In this document: positions 7,393-15,694 of the stretch, one piece after another
Numbering within the stretch: position 1 is the first letter of the stretch
Layout of the letters: each line of letters starts with the position of its first letter
Notes under the pieces: model-generated
Seen by the model: the letters and a program-made list of their open reading frames with translations, nothing else
What the model was told of the DNA's origin: nothing
The model's database searches: none
Assembly (NCBI GenBank): GCA_044433305.1
Contig: JAWXTS010000010.1
Span: forward strand, 1 to 35,137
Direction: 5' to 3'
DNA: 35,137 bases
Origin: JAWXTS01 sp044433305
GTDB taxonomy: Bacteria; Bacteroidota; Bacteroidia; Bacteroidales; Rikenellaceae
Position numbers and translations under genes: made by a program

Positions 7393-9399
7393 TTAATTAT
7401 TTGTAGAATATATTTTCAATACTTCATAAGCACCATCAACACCTAGCTCTCCCGCCTTACTAATATCCATACATCCCTTGCGGGTATCTTTAAGATAAAT
7501 CTGCAACAAACCTCGATTGAAGTAAGCATCGGCAAAGGCAGGGTTAAGTTCTATGGCACGCGTGTAGTCCTCTAGAGCCTCGGGCAAGCGCGACGATAGG
7601 CAATAAAGGTTGGCGCGGTTATAATAGGCATACGCATATTCGGGGTACAGCTTTATGGCTTTGGTCATATCACCAATGGCCTCGCTATAATCGTAGGTGC
7701 GCGAAGTGCCAGTTTTAAGCCTATTGGCAGGGTCTGAGTCTATCGTTAGTCGAGAGAACGAGTTATCTATGGACGACACAAAATCTATCATATCGGCACG
7801 TGTAGCTCCGCGGTTAATGTACAAGAAAGGATTTGATGGGTCACGCTCTATGGCCTGCGAGTAGCTGTTTATAGCATTTGTATATTGCTTGATATGCGCT
7901 TGGGTCACACCTCGCTTGAATAGCTGCTGCCACGAAGACTGACTCTGAGAATTAACCTCGGCCTCTATTGCCCTATCAAGCAACAACAATGAGTCAGCAG
8001 AGAGGTCACTACTCTGATTAATCATAACAAGTCTTAGACGCTGCTGCTCTGGAGCCTCAACAGCAAACGACGACATAAAATCCTCGGCCCTAGGCATATA
8101 ATACCTATGAGGGTTTATCGTCTCTGCCGTGTCTGGCATCATGACACCGAAATAGAACAAGGGCTGCATAGAAATATCTGTCCTCTGACCCGCAATGTTC
8201 TTGAATGAGTTGTTGTCGGTCTCAAAAGAAAGCAGCTTATTGAACTGTCTTGATGTATCAGCATATATGGAGAAGGTGCTATCATTAAGCTTAGAGCGAT
8301 ATTCTTCTATCTTAAGTTCTGCAATCTTACGGTCCTCGTCAGCACTCTTAGGGTCGTTGAGCAAGTACCTGATATTAGAACGTCCAAGGTAGGCATTAGC
8401 AAAATCAGGATACAGTTCTATGGCCTTTGAGTAGTCACTCAAGGCATCTACCAGGTTGCCCAATCTATATTGTAGTGCCGCACGATTGTAGTATACAAGC
8501 ACATTATTAGGCGAATAATGCACAACATCATTATAATCTTCTAGGGCGTTATTATAGTCGCCTGTCTGACTACGCATCAAAGCTCGGTTGAAGTAAGCCA
8601 ACGAGATTGTTGAGTCTACGGATATGACATAGCTGAAATCATCTATTGCCTCAAGTGGCTTGTCCACACTAGAATATGCAATGGCCCTATTAAACAACGA
8701 AGGGATGTAGGTCGAGTCACAACCTATGGCCTTCGAAAACTCTTCTATGGCCTTGTGATGTTGATCCTGAGAGGCATAAAGATTACCTAGGCGGTTGTAG
8801 CCCAGAGGACTCTCGCGGTTGGTAACTATGGCCTTGTTAAATTCTTCATAGGCACGAGTGGTGTCTTTAAGGCTAAGGTAGGCCGTGCCACGATTAAGGT
8901 AGGCGTCAGCAACTTTATCTTCGCGCTTTATAAACATATCGAAGTCATCTATGGCCTTTTCATATTGCTTGCTCAGCAGGAAGGTCACACCACGGCTGTA
9001 ATAGGTGTCGGGAATATCGGGTCTTAGGTCTATCGCCTCGTTAAAGTCATTTAGAGCATCGTCATAATTTGCCAAGCGCGAACGCGTGATAGCTCGATAC
9101 TGATAGGCCGTTGTAAATACGGGGTTATAATATATGGCCTGAGAAAAGTCCATCTCAGCACCCAACAAATCATCTAGATTATACTTGGCTATGCCTCGCA
9201 AGAAGTAACCCTCATAGGCCTCGGGGTCAGCCTTAAGCATAATATTCAAAGTTTCTATGGCCTCATTATATTTGCTATCTATAATAAAACTTCTACCTAC
9301 AAAGTAGAAATATCTCTTATTATACTGAGCCGACAACTCTGTGCTCGACAAAGCAGCAATCAACAAGAATATATATATCAAAAACTTACGCATAGACAA
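7393..9399 (-). CDS. Exported tetratricopeptide-repeat protein
   Basis: The 668-residue protein has an N-terminal signal peptide (MSMRKFLIYIFLLIAALSS, cleaved near the following LSAQ). The rest is mostly TPR units of about 34 residues, for example AYQYRAITRSRLANYDDALN and AYYNRANLYCLSSRLPEALE. An uninterrupted array covers roughly residues 25-355, a non-repeat linker about 355-470, and more repeats run to the end. TPR arrays bind other proteins; no enzyme domain is visible. It is first in an apparent operon with the MFS transporter, so it may act as a periplasmic scaffold, but this is inference. Confidence 0.88.
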   Translation of the reverse strand: MSMRKFLIYIFLLIAALSSTELSAQYNKRYFYFVGRSFIIDSKYNEAIETLNIMLKADPEAYEGYFLRGIAKYNLDDLLGAEMDFSQAIYYNPVFTTAYQYRAITRSRLANYDDALNDFNEAIDLRPDIPDTYYSRGVTFLLSKQYEKAIDDFDMFIKREDKVADAYLNRGTAYLSLKDTTRAYEEFNKAIVTNRESPLGYNRLGNLYASQDQHHKAIEEFSKAIGCDSTYIPSLFNRAIAYSSVDKPLEAIDDFSYVISVDSTISLAYFNRALMRSQTGDYNNALEDYNDVVHYSPNNVLVYYNRAALQYRLGNLVDALSDYSKAIELYPDFANAYLGRSNIRYLLNDPKSADEDRKIAELKIEEYRSKLNDSTFSIYADTSRQFNKLLSFETDNNSFKNIAGQRTDISMQPLFYFGVMMPDTAETINPHRYYMPRAEDFMSSFAVEAPEQQRLRLVMINQSSDLSADSLLLLDRAIEAEVNSQSQSSWQQLFKRGVTQAHIKQYTNAINSYSQAIERDPSNPFLYINRGATRADMIDFVSSIDNSFSRLTIDSDPANRLKTGTSRTYDYSEAIGDMTKAIKLYPEYAYAYYNRANLYCLSSRLPEALEDYTRAIELNPAFADAYFNRGLLQIYLKDTRKGCMDISKAGELGVDGAYEVLKIYSTNN

Positions 9400-9420
9400 T
9401 TATTAAGTGTGAGTTGGGTA

Positions 9421-9428
9421 CAAAGTTA
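9421..9428 (-). promoter_or_regulatory. -7 promoter box (TAACTTTG) for the TPR-MFS-PH operon
   Basis: On the minus strand TAACTTTG matches TAnnTTTG exactly and lies 22 bases before the start codon of the TPR gene. A TTG complement lies 17 bases further upstream (9446-9448), a little closer than usual. Confidence 0.55.
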
Positions 9429-9528
9429 ATTTATAAAATTACCAGCAAGTAGTAGTTTCTTTAGGAACGTTATTTTTATCGAAATGTTATTTTTAAATAA
9501 AAGTCTCTATGGCATATCTATCAGCCTG

Positions 9529-10566
9529 TTACTCTCTTTCCTGCTTTCCTAGGGTGAATGAGAACACGGTTCCCTCGCCTAGCTGAGAACGAACCGAGAT
9601 AGGCTCATTATGTGCCTCCAGAATATGTTTAACTATCGACAAGCCAAGACCTGTTCCTCCGCTGGCCCTAGAGCGACTGCGGTCAACACGATAGAAACGG
9701 TTGAAGATACGTGCTTGGTCCTCAAGCTTGATACCTATACCATTGTCACTAACCTCAACCAAGACCTTGTCCTCCAAATCGTTGATAGTAACCCTGACAT
9801 AGCCACCTTGCTTGCCATAGCGTATAGCGTTCATTATCAGATTACTAAGCACCTGACCTATACGACGACGGTCACCATACACAAAAAGCTCTGACTGAGC
9901 ATCTCGCTCTACAAAGCCCACAGATATAGAAGCCTTCTGCGACTCGATATAAAAGGCATCGACAATCTCTTGACACAAATCAACAATATCAAACATATCG
10001 TTTTGTAACCTCAGCTCTCCCGACTCTAGCTTAGATATGGCCTCCAAGTCATTTACAATATTGATAAGTCTATCTATACTCAGCTCTGAGCGTTCTAGAT
10101 ACTTACGATTGATATTTTGATCATCGATAGCTCCATCGAGCAGAGTCAGCACATAGCCCTGAAGCGCAAATAGAGGAGTCTTAATCTCATGCGAAATATC
10201 GCCCAAGAAGTCTTTGCGGTAGCGGTCATTAGCCTTTAGTCGGCTTATCTCGTCAACATTACGCTCGGCCCATTCCTTAAGGTCGTCGCTCACATTTTTA
10301 GATACATTGACCACATCGGCAATAGATGCTGAGGCAGTATCGCGCGAGCGCAAAATCTCATATATAGAACGGAACTTACCCTGCACCAACTCGCGCAACA
10401 TTCTAACCAACATATAGTACATGAAAACAAGAACTACCGAAACAGAAATTAGTGCTAGCAATATAGACACCCTACCTAGCAACACCCCCAGAAATGCTAT
10501 GAGTGCCGCAACCATGATTACCAGTTTGGAAACCTTGCGTATAGATTTGATTTCATGAAATACCAT
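9529..10566 (-). CDS. PhoR-like sensor histidine kinase (orphan)
   Basis: The 345-residue protein has two adjacent membrane helices at about residues 14-32 and 34-52, then a cytoplasmic region. The HisKA motif FLGDISHEIKTPLFALQGYV has its phosphohistidine at His126. The ATPase domain has N box NLIMNAIRYGKQGG, G1 box VSDNGIGI, F box FNRFYRVD and G2 box GGTGLGLSIVK. This is the PhoR/classical OmpR-partner class, unlike the kinase at 3804. No response regulator is adjacent. It follows riboflavin synthase by 5 bases, so the two are probably cotranscribed. Confidence 0.92.
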   Translation of the reverse strand: MVFHEIKSIRKVSKLVIMVAALIAFLGVLLGRVSILLALISVSVVLVFMYYMLVRMLRELVQGKFRSIYEILRSRDTASASIADVVNVSKNVSDDLKEWAERNVDEISRLKANDRYRKDFLGDISHEIKTPLFALQGYVLTLLDGAIDDQNINRKYLERSELSIDRLINIVNDLEAISKLESGELRLQNDMFDIVDLCQEIVDAFYIESQKASISVGFVERDAQSELFVYGDRRRIGQVLSNLIMNAIRYGKQGGYVRVTINDLEDKVLVEVSDNGIGIKLEDQARIFNRFYRVDRSRSRASGGTGLGLSIVKHILEAHNEPISVRSQLGEGTVFSFTLGKQERE

Positions 10567-10571
10567 AAATC

Positions 10572-11174
10572 TTATTGTTTTGCCATTCTGTATTGCTCAA
10601 ATAGCTTAGTTATATATTTTCCTACTATATCAAATTCAAGGTTCACCACTGTGCCCACCTTGAAACAATGGAAGTTTGTATGCTCAAAAGTATAAGGTAT
10701 GATAGCCACCTTGAAGCCTCCCAAGATAGAGTCCACAACAGTCAAGCTCACACCATTAACCGTAACAGAGCCTTTTTCGACTGTGATATTACCCGTTGCA
10801 GTGTCGTACTCAAATTCATAGTACCAGCTGCCGTCGGCCTCCTTCACGCTCTTACATACTGCCGTTTGGTCCACATGACCCTGAACAATATGGCCATCCA
10901 ACAAGGCGTCAGGACGCATGCTGCGCTCAACATTAACCTCGTCGCCCACCTCAAGCAAACCAAGATTACTCTTTAGCAAAGTCTCCTTGATTGCCGTAAC
11001 CGTGTACTCACTACCTTTAATATCTACCACCGTAAGACATACTCCATTATGAGCCACACTCTGGTCTATCTTAAGCTCGCCAGTGAATGGACAGTCTAGT
11101 GTGAAATGCTTATTACCTTGATCTTCTTTTATTGCTACAACCGTAGATGTAGCCTCTATAATTCCTGAAAACAT
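10572..11174 (-). CDS. ribE: Riboflavin synthase
   Basis: Riboflavin synthase converts two 6,7-dimethyl-8-ribityllumazine molecules to riboflavin plus a pyrimidine, the last step of vitamin B2 synthesis. The 200-residue protein has the usual two tandem lumazine-binding barrels. The first begins at the conserved MFSGIIEATS and includes VAHNGVCLTVVDI; the second includes VTVNGVSLTVVDS. The motif DALLDGHIVQGHVDQTA links them. Length fits the family. It has its own -7 box just upstream and leads into the kinase gene 5 bases downstream. The symbol ribE is used here for the alpha-type synthase (called ribC in E. coli). Confidence 0.96.
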   Translation of the reverse strand: MFSGIIEATSTVVAIKEDQGNKHFTLDCPFTGELKIDQSVAHNGVCLTVVDIKGSEYTVTAIKETLLKSNLGLLEVGDEVNVERSMRPDALLDGHIVQGHVDQTAVCKSVKEADGSWYYEFEYDTATGNITVEKGSVTVNGVSLTVVDSILGGFKVAIIPYTFEHTNFHCFKVGTVVNLEFDIVGKYITKLFEQYRMAKQ

Positions 11175-11199
11175 TATCTTTTATTTTTAGTTTACCCTA

Positions 11200-11207
11200 C
11201 AAAGGTA
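11200..11207 (-). promoter_or_regulatory. -7 promoter box (TACCTTTG) for ribE
   Basis: An exact minus-strand TAnnTTTG match lies 26 bases before the ribE start, inside the short gap after the S24-like regulator. It makes ribE-kinase a separate transcript from the regulator. Confidence 0.6.
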
Positions 11208-11234
11208 TTGATTTCCCTTAGAATATCTATCCCC

Positions 11235-11861
11235 TTAAATAGATTTATTTACAATTATACCCTTTACTAGGTATAGTTTATTTATTTGAGATGTGTCAAT
11301 TATCATCTGATCATACTTCTGGTTATTTGCCGCCACCAATCTAAGCTTACTCTCTTCGGCCGAGCGCACGTAACGAACCCCAACAAAGTTGTTAACACTG
11401 ATAAGGTAGCTGGCTCCAAGAATAATATCCTTAGGCTCGACACTCTGACACAACATCACAGCACCCATAGGAATATCATCAGCCATAGAGTCGGACATGT
11501 AAGCAGCCGCAAACTCCACATCTTTATAGAAGCCTATGTTTATTGACGACTGGGGCGTAAACTCAAAGTTGCTATTTATGAGAGACACAGCATCCTGAGC
11601 ATAATATGGAATGGCGGAGTGCGCGCTATTGCTATCGCTGCGCAACATCTCGCCCTCGCCAGTGAGTAGCCAACTTTTACTTATATCAGAATATCGAGAC
11701 ACGATGATATCTGCCAGATTGGCACTGATGTTATTGTTGCCCTTTTTGATTTGATATAGATTCTCGCTACGTTTGAGGCCTATACTTATAGCGAAAGCAT
11801 GGACCGACAATCCCGCCCATTTCACCACTTTCTCTATTCTCTGCCCCGCAGTAAGTACCAT
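11235..11861 (-). CDS. HTH / S24 LexA-like transcriptional regulator
   Basis: The 208-residue protein has an N-terminal helix-turn-helix (about residues 5-70, AFAISIGLKRSENLYQIKKG, then LADIIVSRYSDISKSWLLTG). The C-terminal domain has the LexA/CI peptidase fold pattern. The position of the self-cleavage serine is kept (Ser125 in YMSDSMADDI). Where the family has a catalytic Lys near VKR, this protein reads FVGVRYVRS, so Lys seems replaced by Arg and autocleavage is doubtful. Such proteins act as repressors responding to stress or ligand. A -7 box lies 28 bases upstream of the ATG. The target is unknown; ribE is the immediate downstream gene. Confidence 0.8.
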   Translation of the reverse strand: MVLTAGQRIEKVVKWAGLSVHAFAISIGLKRSENLYQIKKGNNNISANLADIIVSRYSDISKSWLLTGEGEMLRSDSNSAHSAIPYYAQDAVSLINSNFEFTPQSSINIGFYKDVEFAAAYMSDSMADDIPMGAVMLCQSVEPKDIILGASYLISVNNFVGVRYVRSAEESKLRLVAANNQKYDQMIIDTSQINKLYLVKGIIVNKSI

Positions 11862-11888
11862 AATTGTAATCTATATTCACACTCATTA

Positions 11889-11896
11889 CAAAGGTA
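11889..11896 (-). promoter_or_regulatory. -7 promoter box (TACCTTTG) for the S24-like regulator
   Basis: An exact TAnnTTTG match on the minus strand lies 28 bases before the start codon at 11861. No TTTG was seen at the -33 position. Confidence 0.55.
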
Positions 11897-12021
11897 GTAG
11901 TTTTTTGAATAAAAGGGCGCATATATAACAATTTTGGCATACATTTTTGAGGTTTCTCCAACCCTCAAATACTATTAAACCGTCCAAAGGAGTCATCGCA
12001 GTTATGATTCATCATATTAAA

Positions 12022-12053
12022 TTTGGATAACCGCTCAAATTGTACCAATTTTG
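12022..12053 (+). promoter_or_regulatory. Probable tRNA-Arg promoter
   Basis: TTTG at 12022-12025 and CAATTTTG at 12046-12053 (one mismatch to TAnnTTTG) are 20 bases apart, the usual Bacteroidota spacing. They end 6 bases before the mature tRNA 5' end, so the primary transcript would have almost no leader. Confidence 0.5.
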
Positions 12054-12059
12054 TGCTAT

Positions 12060-12134
12060 GGTTCCGTAGTTTAATGGATAGAACAGCAGATTCCGGTTCT
12101 GCCGATATGGGTTCGATTCCCATCGGAATCACCA
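12060..12134 (+). tRNA. tRNA-Arg (anticodon CCG)
   Basis: A full cloverleaf can be drawn. The acceptor stem is GGTTCCG (12060-12066) with CGGAATC (12124-12130), including one G-U pair. The D stem is GTTT/GAAC. The anticodon stem is GCAGA/TCTGC with loop TTCCGGT, giving anticodon CCG (reads CGG). The T stem is ATGGG/CCCAT with loop TTCGATT. Discriminator A and an encoded CCA end at 12134. A terminator hairpin begins 3 bases later. Confidence 0.93.
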
Positions 12135-12137
12135 AAA

Positions 12138-12180
12138 AAAGCGTGTCTAGCTTCCCTCTAAGGGCTGCTGGACACGCTTT
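12138..12180. terminator. Bidirectional terminator between tRNA-Arg and the CoA-transferase
   Basis: AAAGCGTGTC (12138-12147) pairs with GACACGCTTT (12171-12180), and the interior can extend the stem through CCCT/AGGG. On the minus strand the stem is followed by a seven-T run, so it should end the CoA-transferase transcript. On the plus strand it follows the tRNA. Confidence 0.8.
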
Positions 12181-12202
12181 AATAATTTATTTTAAGAGAA
12201 GC

Positions 12203-13519
12203 TTATTTGCTGAATGTGCTTTTGATATATGCGTAGTGAGGACCGAAACGTTCGAAAGCAGCTCTGTCCAACTCCTCGCGGTGATCTGGGTGAGCAACGC
12301 TGATAATAAGGTTAGCGCGCTCCTGAAGAGTCTTACCATACAAGTTAACCGCACCGTACTCGGTTACAAACCAGTGAACATGGGCACGAGTAGTTACCAC
12401 ACCTGCACCTGGAGTAAGAACTGGAGAAATCTTGCTCAAGCCCTTGTTTGTAACAGAAGGCATTGCAAGAATGGCTTTTCCGCCCTCAGAGCATGAAGCA
12501 CCGTAGATGAAGTCAACCTGACCACCAACACCTGAATAGAACTTAGTACCTAGAGAGTCAGCACATACCTGACCTGTAAGGTCCACCTGAAGAGCAGAGT
12601 TGATAGCAGTAGTCTTAGGGTTCTTAGCAATCAAGAATGGGTCGTTTGTATAACCAACATCCATCATAAGAACACCTGGGTTGTTGTCGATAAAGTCATA
12701 AACTTTCTGAGAACCCATAAGGAATGTTGAAACAATCTTACCTTTATCTATTGCTTTGTTGCGGCCATTGATAACACCACTGTGAACAAGTGGAAGAACA
12801 CCGTCAGCAAACATCTCTGTGTGGATACCAAGGTCCTTGTGGTTACCTAGGCGTGCTAGCACGGCGTTAGGAATCGCACCGATACCCATCTGCAAGCAAG
12901 CTCCATCTTCGATAAGAGCAGCACAGTGGTTACCGATTTGAGTCTCAATATCACTAGGAGTTGTGAAGTGAGCCTCCTCTAGTAGAGCGTCATCCTCAAC
13001 GAACATATCAATATCGTCAACTTTAATAAAGGCGTCACCGAAAGAGCGAGGCACGTGTTTGTTGACAACAGCGATAACTGTTTTTGCGCACTCGATAGCT
13101 GCTAGTGTAGCGTCAACAGAAGTGCCCAAAGAAACATATCCGTGAGCATCTGGAGGACAAACCTGAACCATAGCCACATCACAAGGTAGAGCACCCGAGC
13201 GATAAAGTTTTTGAGTCTCGCTCAAGAACACAGGGATATAATCAGCATAACCTGACTGAGTAACTTTGCGCACGTTGCCACCAACAAAGAAAGAATCTAG
13301 CTGGAAAACGCCCTCAAATTCTGGAGCAGCATAAGGAGCTGCGCCCTCAGTGTGAAGGTGATGGATATGAACATCTTTAAACTCGCCATTGCGGCCACGC
13401 TCGCACATAGCGTTAATAAGTACAGCAGGCGCACTAGCCACACTACTTAGGTGAATATGATCACCTGATTTTATAACTTTAACAGCTTGTTCAGCTGAGA
13501 TAAAATTAATTTGTTTCAT
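12203..13519 (-). CDS. Acetyl-CoA hydrolase/transferase family CoA-transferase
   Basis: The 438-residue protein belongs to the family of 4-hydroxybutyrate and butyryl/propionyl:acetate CoA-transferases, which move CoA between acyl groups through a glutamyl-CoA intermediate. The likely catalytic Glu is Glu235 in GIHTEMFADGVLPL. The glycine-rich CoA-binding loop follows the catalytic half (YSGVGGQVDFIYGASCSEGG), and the C-terminal motif VVTTRAHVHWFVTEYGAVNL is characteristic. The precise acyl substrate cannot be read; 4-hydroxybutyrate, butyrate, propionate and succinate are all possible. It is divergent from korAB over a 322-base gap, which suits a role in fermentative acyl-CoA metabolism. Confidence 0.9.
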   Translation of the reverse strand: MKQINFISAEQAVKVIKSGDHIHLSSVASAPAVLINAMCERGRNGEFKDVHIHHLHTEGAAPYAAPEFEGVFQLDSFFVGGNVRKVTQSGYADYIPVFLSETQKLYRSGALPCDVAMVQVCPPDAHGYVSLGTSVDATLAAIECAKTVIAVVNKHVPRSFGDAFIKVDDIDMFVEDDALLEEAHFTTPSDIETQIGNHCAALIEDGACLQMGIGAIPNAVLARLGNHKDLGIHTEMFADGVLPLVHSGVINGRNKAIDKGKIVSTFLMGSQKVYDFIDNNPGVLMMDVGYTNDPFLIAKNPKTTAINSALQVDLTGQVCADSLGTKFYSGVGGQVDFIYGASCSEGGKAILAMPSVTNKGLSKISPVLTPGAGVVTTRAHVHWFVTEYGAVNLYGKTLQERANLIISVAHPDHREELDRAAFERFGPHYAYIKSTFSK

Positions 13520-13619
13520 CGTATATATATTATTTAGATTTTTATCATATACTAATTGTCCTGAGCAGCAAGTTCTATCGGATAAGATAAAAACAAGCCT
13601 GCTTTATTTTCAAGCCCCA

Positions 13620-13627
13620 CAAATATA
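13620..13627 (-). promoter_or_regulatory. -7 promoter box (TATATTTG) for the CoA-transferase
   Basis: An exact minus-strand TAnnTTTG match lies about 100 bases before the start codon. The 13520-13841 intergenic region holds this and the divergent korA promoter; the rest is AT-rich with no gene. Confidence 0.5.
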
Positions 13628-13783
13628 CTATATTTAGACGAAACTTTTAAAAACTGCATGTTTTTTTGAACAACAAAACGACATTATGTTTTATTTAGAT
13701 GTAAAAATATCACATTCACTGTTAAATGTGCTTAAATAACGTTTTGATAACAGACAAATTATTTTTTTGGAGATTATCTTTTA

Positions 13784-13791
13784 TAACTTTG
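13784..13791 (+). promoter_or_regulatory. -7 promoter box (TAACTTTG) for korAB
   Basis: An exact TAnnTTTG match lies 50 bases upstream of the korA ATG. The closest TTTG (13766-13769) is only 14 bases upstream of it, shorter than the usual spacing. Confidence 0.6.
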
Positions 13792-13841
13792 AAAATTATT
13801 AAAGATAACACATATATATAAACAGTTAAAAACAGACAATT

Positions 13842-15683
13842 ATGGAAGGTGGAATTAAAAGTGTCGAGAGTGTAGTTATCCGTTTTTCGGGTGACTCAGG
13901 AGACGGCATGCAGATGACCGGAACATTGTTTACAGACACAGCGGCTTTTGCGGGCAATAGTGTATCAACGTTCCCTGATTTTCCTTCGGAGATTCGTGCT
14001 CCTAAAGGAACTATCTCAGGTGTTTCAGGTTTTCAACTTCAGTTCGGAAGTCAGACCGTAACCAACCCTGGAGACTATTGCGATGTACTTGTAGTTATGA
14101 ACCCTGCGGCTCTTAGAGCTAATGCCAAGTGGGCCAAACGTAGTGCTACCATAATTTGTGATGGAGACAGCTGGAACGAAAAAGAAATTGCTAAAGCAGG
14201 TTATGCAACTCTAGACCCTGCTAAAGAGTTAGGTATCGAAGATTACAATATAATCTATCCAAACATCACTTCACTGGCAACCGATGCGGTGGCCGAGGCT
14301 GGTCTAGACCGCAAAAGCGCACTTAAGTGTAAAAACATGTTCGCCCTAGGTCTTTGTCTATACCTATATGATAAGGAGACTGTTCACGGTGAGGAATTTA
14401 TAAACAAGAAATTTGGCGCAAAGAAACCTCAGGTTGCACAGGCAAATATCCTTGCCATTAAAGCAGGATACAACTACGGTGCAAACACTCATGCCTTTGC
14501 CAATAGATATAATGTAGACCACGCCCCTCAAGAAAAAGGTCGTTACCGCAGCATCAATGGTAACGTAGCCGTAGCATGGGGATTCTGCGCAGCAGCAGAG
14601 AAGAGCAACTTGCCTCTATTCTGCGGTTCATACCCTATCACTCCAGCAACAGTAATCCTAGAGGAACTTGCAAAACGCAAAGACCTAGGAGTAAAAACAT
14701 ATCAGGCCGAGGATGAGATTGCAGGTATCTGCTCTGCTATCGGAGCTGCCTTTGCAGGCAACCTTGCAGTAACAACAACCTCTGGCCCAGGTCTATCTCT
14801 TAAGAGCGAGGCTATGGGTCTGGCTGTTATCACCGAGCTGCCTCTTGTTGTGGTTGACGTTCAACGTGGCGGCCCTTCAACAGGTCTACCTACAAAAACT
14901 GAGCAGAGTGACCTTATGCAAGCCCTTTACGGACGTAACGGAGAATGCCCTATGGTTGTTATCGCTGCCAGCTCGCCAACAAACTGTTTTGACTACGCTT
15001 TCCAAAGTTGTAAGATAGCTCTTGAGCACATGACTCCTGTGATTCTTCTTTCAGACGGCTTTATAGCAAATGGCTCTGAGTCATGGAAGATTCCTTCAAT
15101 GGCCGACTATCCTGCTATCAACGCACCTATAATAAAAGAAGCTCCAGAGGGCGGCTATGCTCCTTACATCCGTAACCAAGAAAATCTTGCACGTTACTGG
15201 GCTGCACCAGGCACTCCAGGCCTTGAGCACCGTATCGGTGGTCTTGAGAAAGACTCTCGCACGGGTAGCGTATCTCACGACCCAGCAAACCACCAAGAGA
15301 TGGTTCGCCTACGCGCTGAGAAAGTTGCCAAAGTTGCTGATGTTATCCCAGCCCAAGAGGTTATCGGAGAGACAGAAGGCAAGGTGCTTGTTGTTGGATG
15401 GGGTGGTACTCACGGACACCTACTACACGCTGTGTCTAACCTTCAGAAAGAAGGACAAAGCATATCTCTATGTCAATTCAACTACATCAACCCTCTACCA
15501 AAAAACACAGAAGAGGTGTTCAGTAAGTTTGAAAAGATTATCGTATGTGAGCTTAACGAAGGACAGTTTGCAACTTACCTACGCTCAAACTTTGCTCACA
15601 TAGAGTTTATGCAATACAACAAGACTCAAGGCTTGCCTTTTACAGTTGTAGAGCTTGAAGATAAATTTCGTTCAATTTTGTAA
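13842..15683 (+). CDS. korA: 2-oxoacid:ferredoxin oxidoreductase, fused gamma-alpha subunit
   Basis: KorA together with KorB oxidatively decarboxylates a 2-oxoacid, most likely 2-oxoglutarate, to acyl-CoA using ferredoxin; the reverse reaction fixes CO2. The 613-residue length is that of the fused form: an N-terminal gamma-like domain (about 1-190, VIRFSGDSGDGMQMTGTLF), then the alpha domain (about 225-600). The alpha domain contains GSYPITPAT, YQAEDEIAGICSAIGAAFAG, TTTSGPGLSLKSEAMGLAV and RGGPSTGLPTKTEQSDLMQA. The beta subunit follows after 11 bases. The 2-oxoacid specificity is inferred from the usual role of this two-gene form in Bacteroidales. Confidence 0.93.
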   Translation: MEGGIKSVESVVIRFSGDSGDGMQMTGTLFTDTAAFAGNSVSTFPDFPSEIRAPKGTISGVSGFQLQFGSQTVTNPGDYCDVLVVMNPAALRANAKWAKRSATIICDGDSWNEKEIAKAGYATLDPAKELGIEDYNIIYPNITSLATDAVAEAGLDRKSALKCKNMFALGLCLYLYDKETVHGEEFINKKFGAKKPQVAQANILAIKAGYNYGANTHAFANRYNVDHAPQEKGRYRSINGNVAVAWGFCAAAEKSNLPLFCGSYPITPATVILEELAKRKDLGVKTYQAEDEIAGICSAIGAAFAGNLAVTTTSGPGLSLKSEAMGLAVITELPLVVVDVQRGGPSTGLPTKTEQSDLMQALYGRNGECPMVVIAASSPTNCFDYAFQSCKIALEHMTPVILLSDGFIANGSESWKIPSMADYPAINAPIIKEAPEGGYAPYIRNQENLARYWAAPGTPGLEHRIGGLEKDSRTGSVSHDPANHQEMVRLRAEKVAKVADVIPAQEVIGETEGKVLVVGWGGTHGHLLHAVSNLQKEGQSISLCQFNYINPLPKNTEEVFSKFEKIIVCELNEGQFATYLRSNFAHIEFMQYNKTQGLPFTVVELEDKFRSIL

Positions 15684-15694
15684 TAGCGACAACA

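Noticed and set aside
12023..12496. A 157-residue plus-strand ORF.
   Set aside because: It runs through tRNA-Arg, the terminator and the antisense of the CoA-transferase; not a gene.
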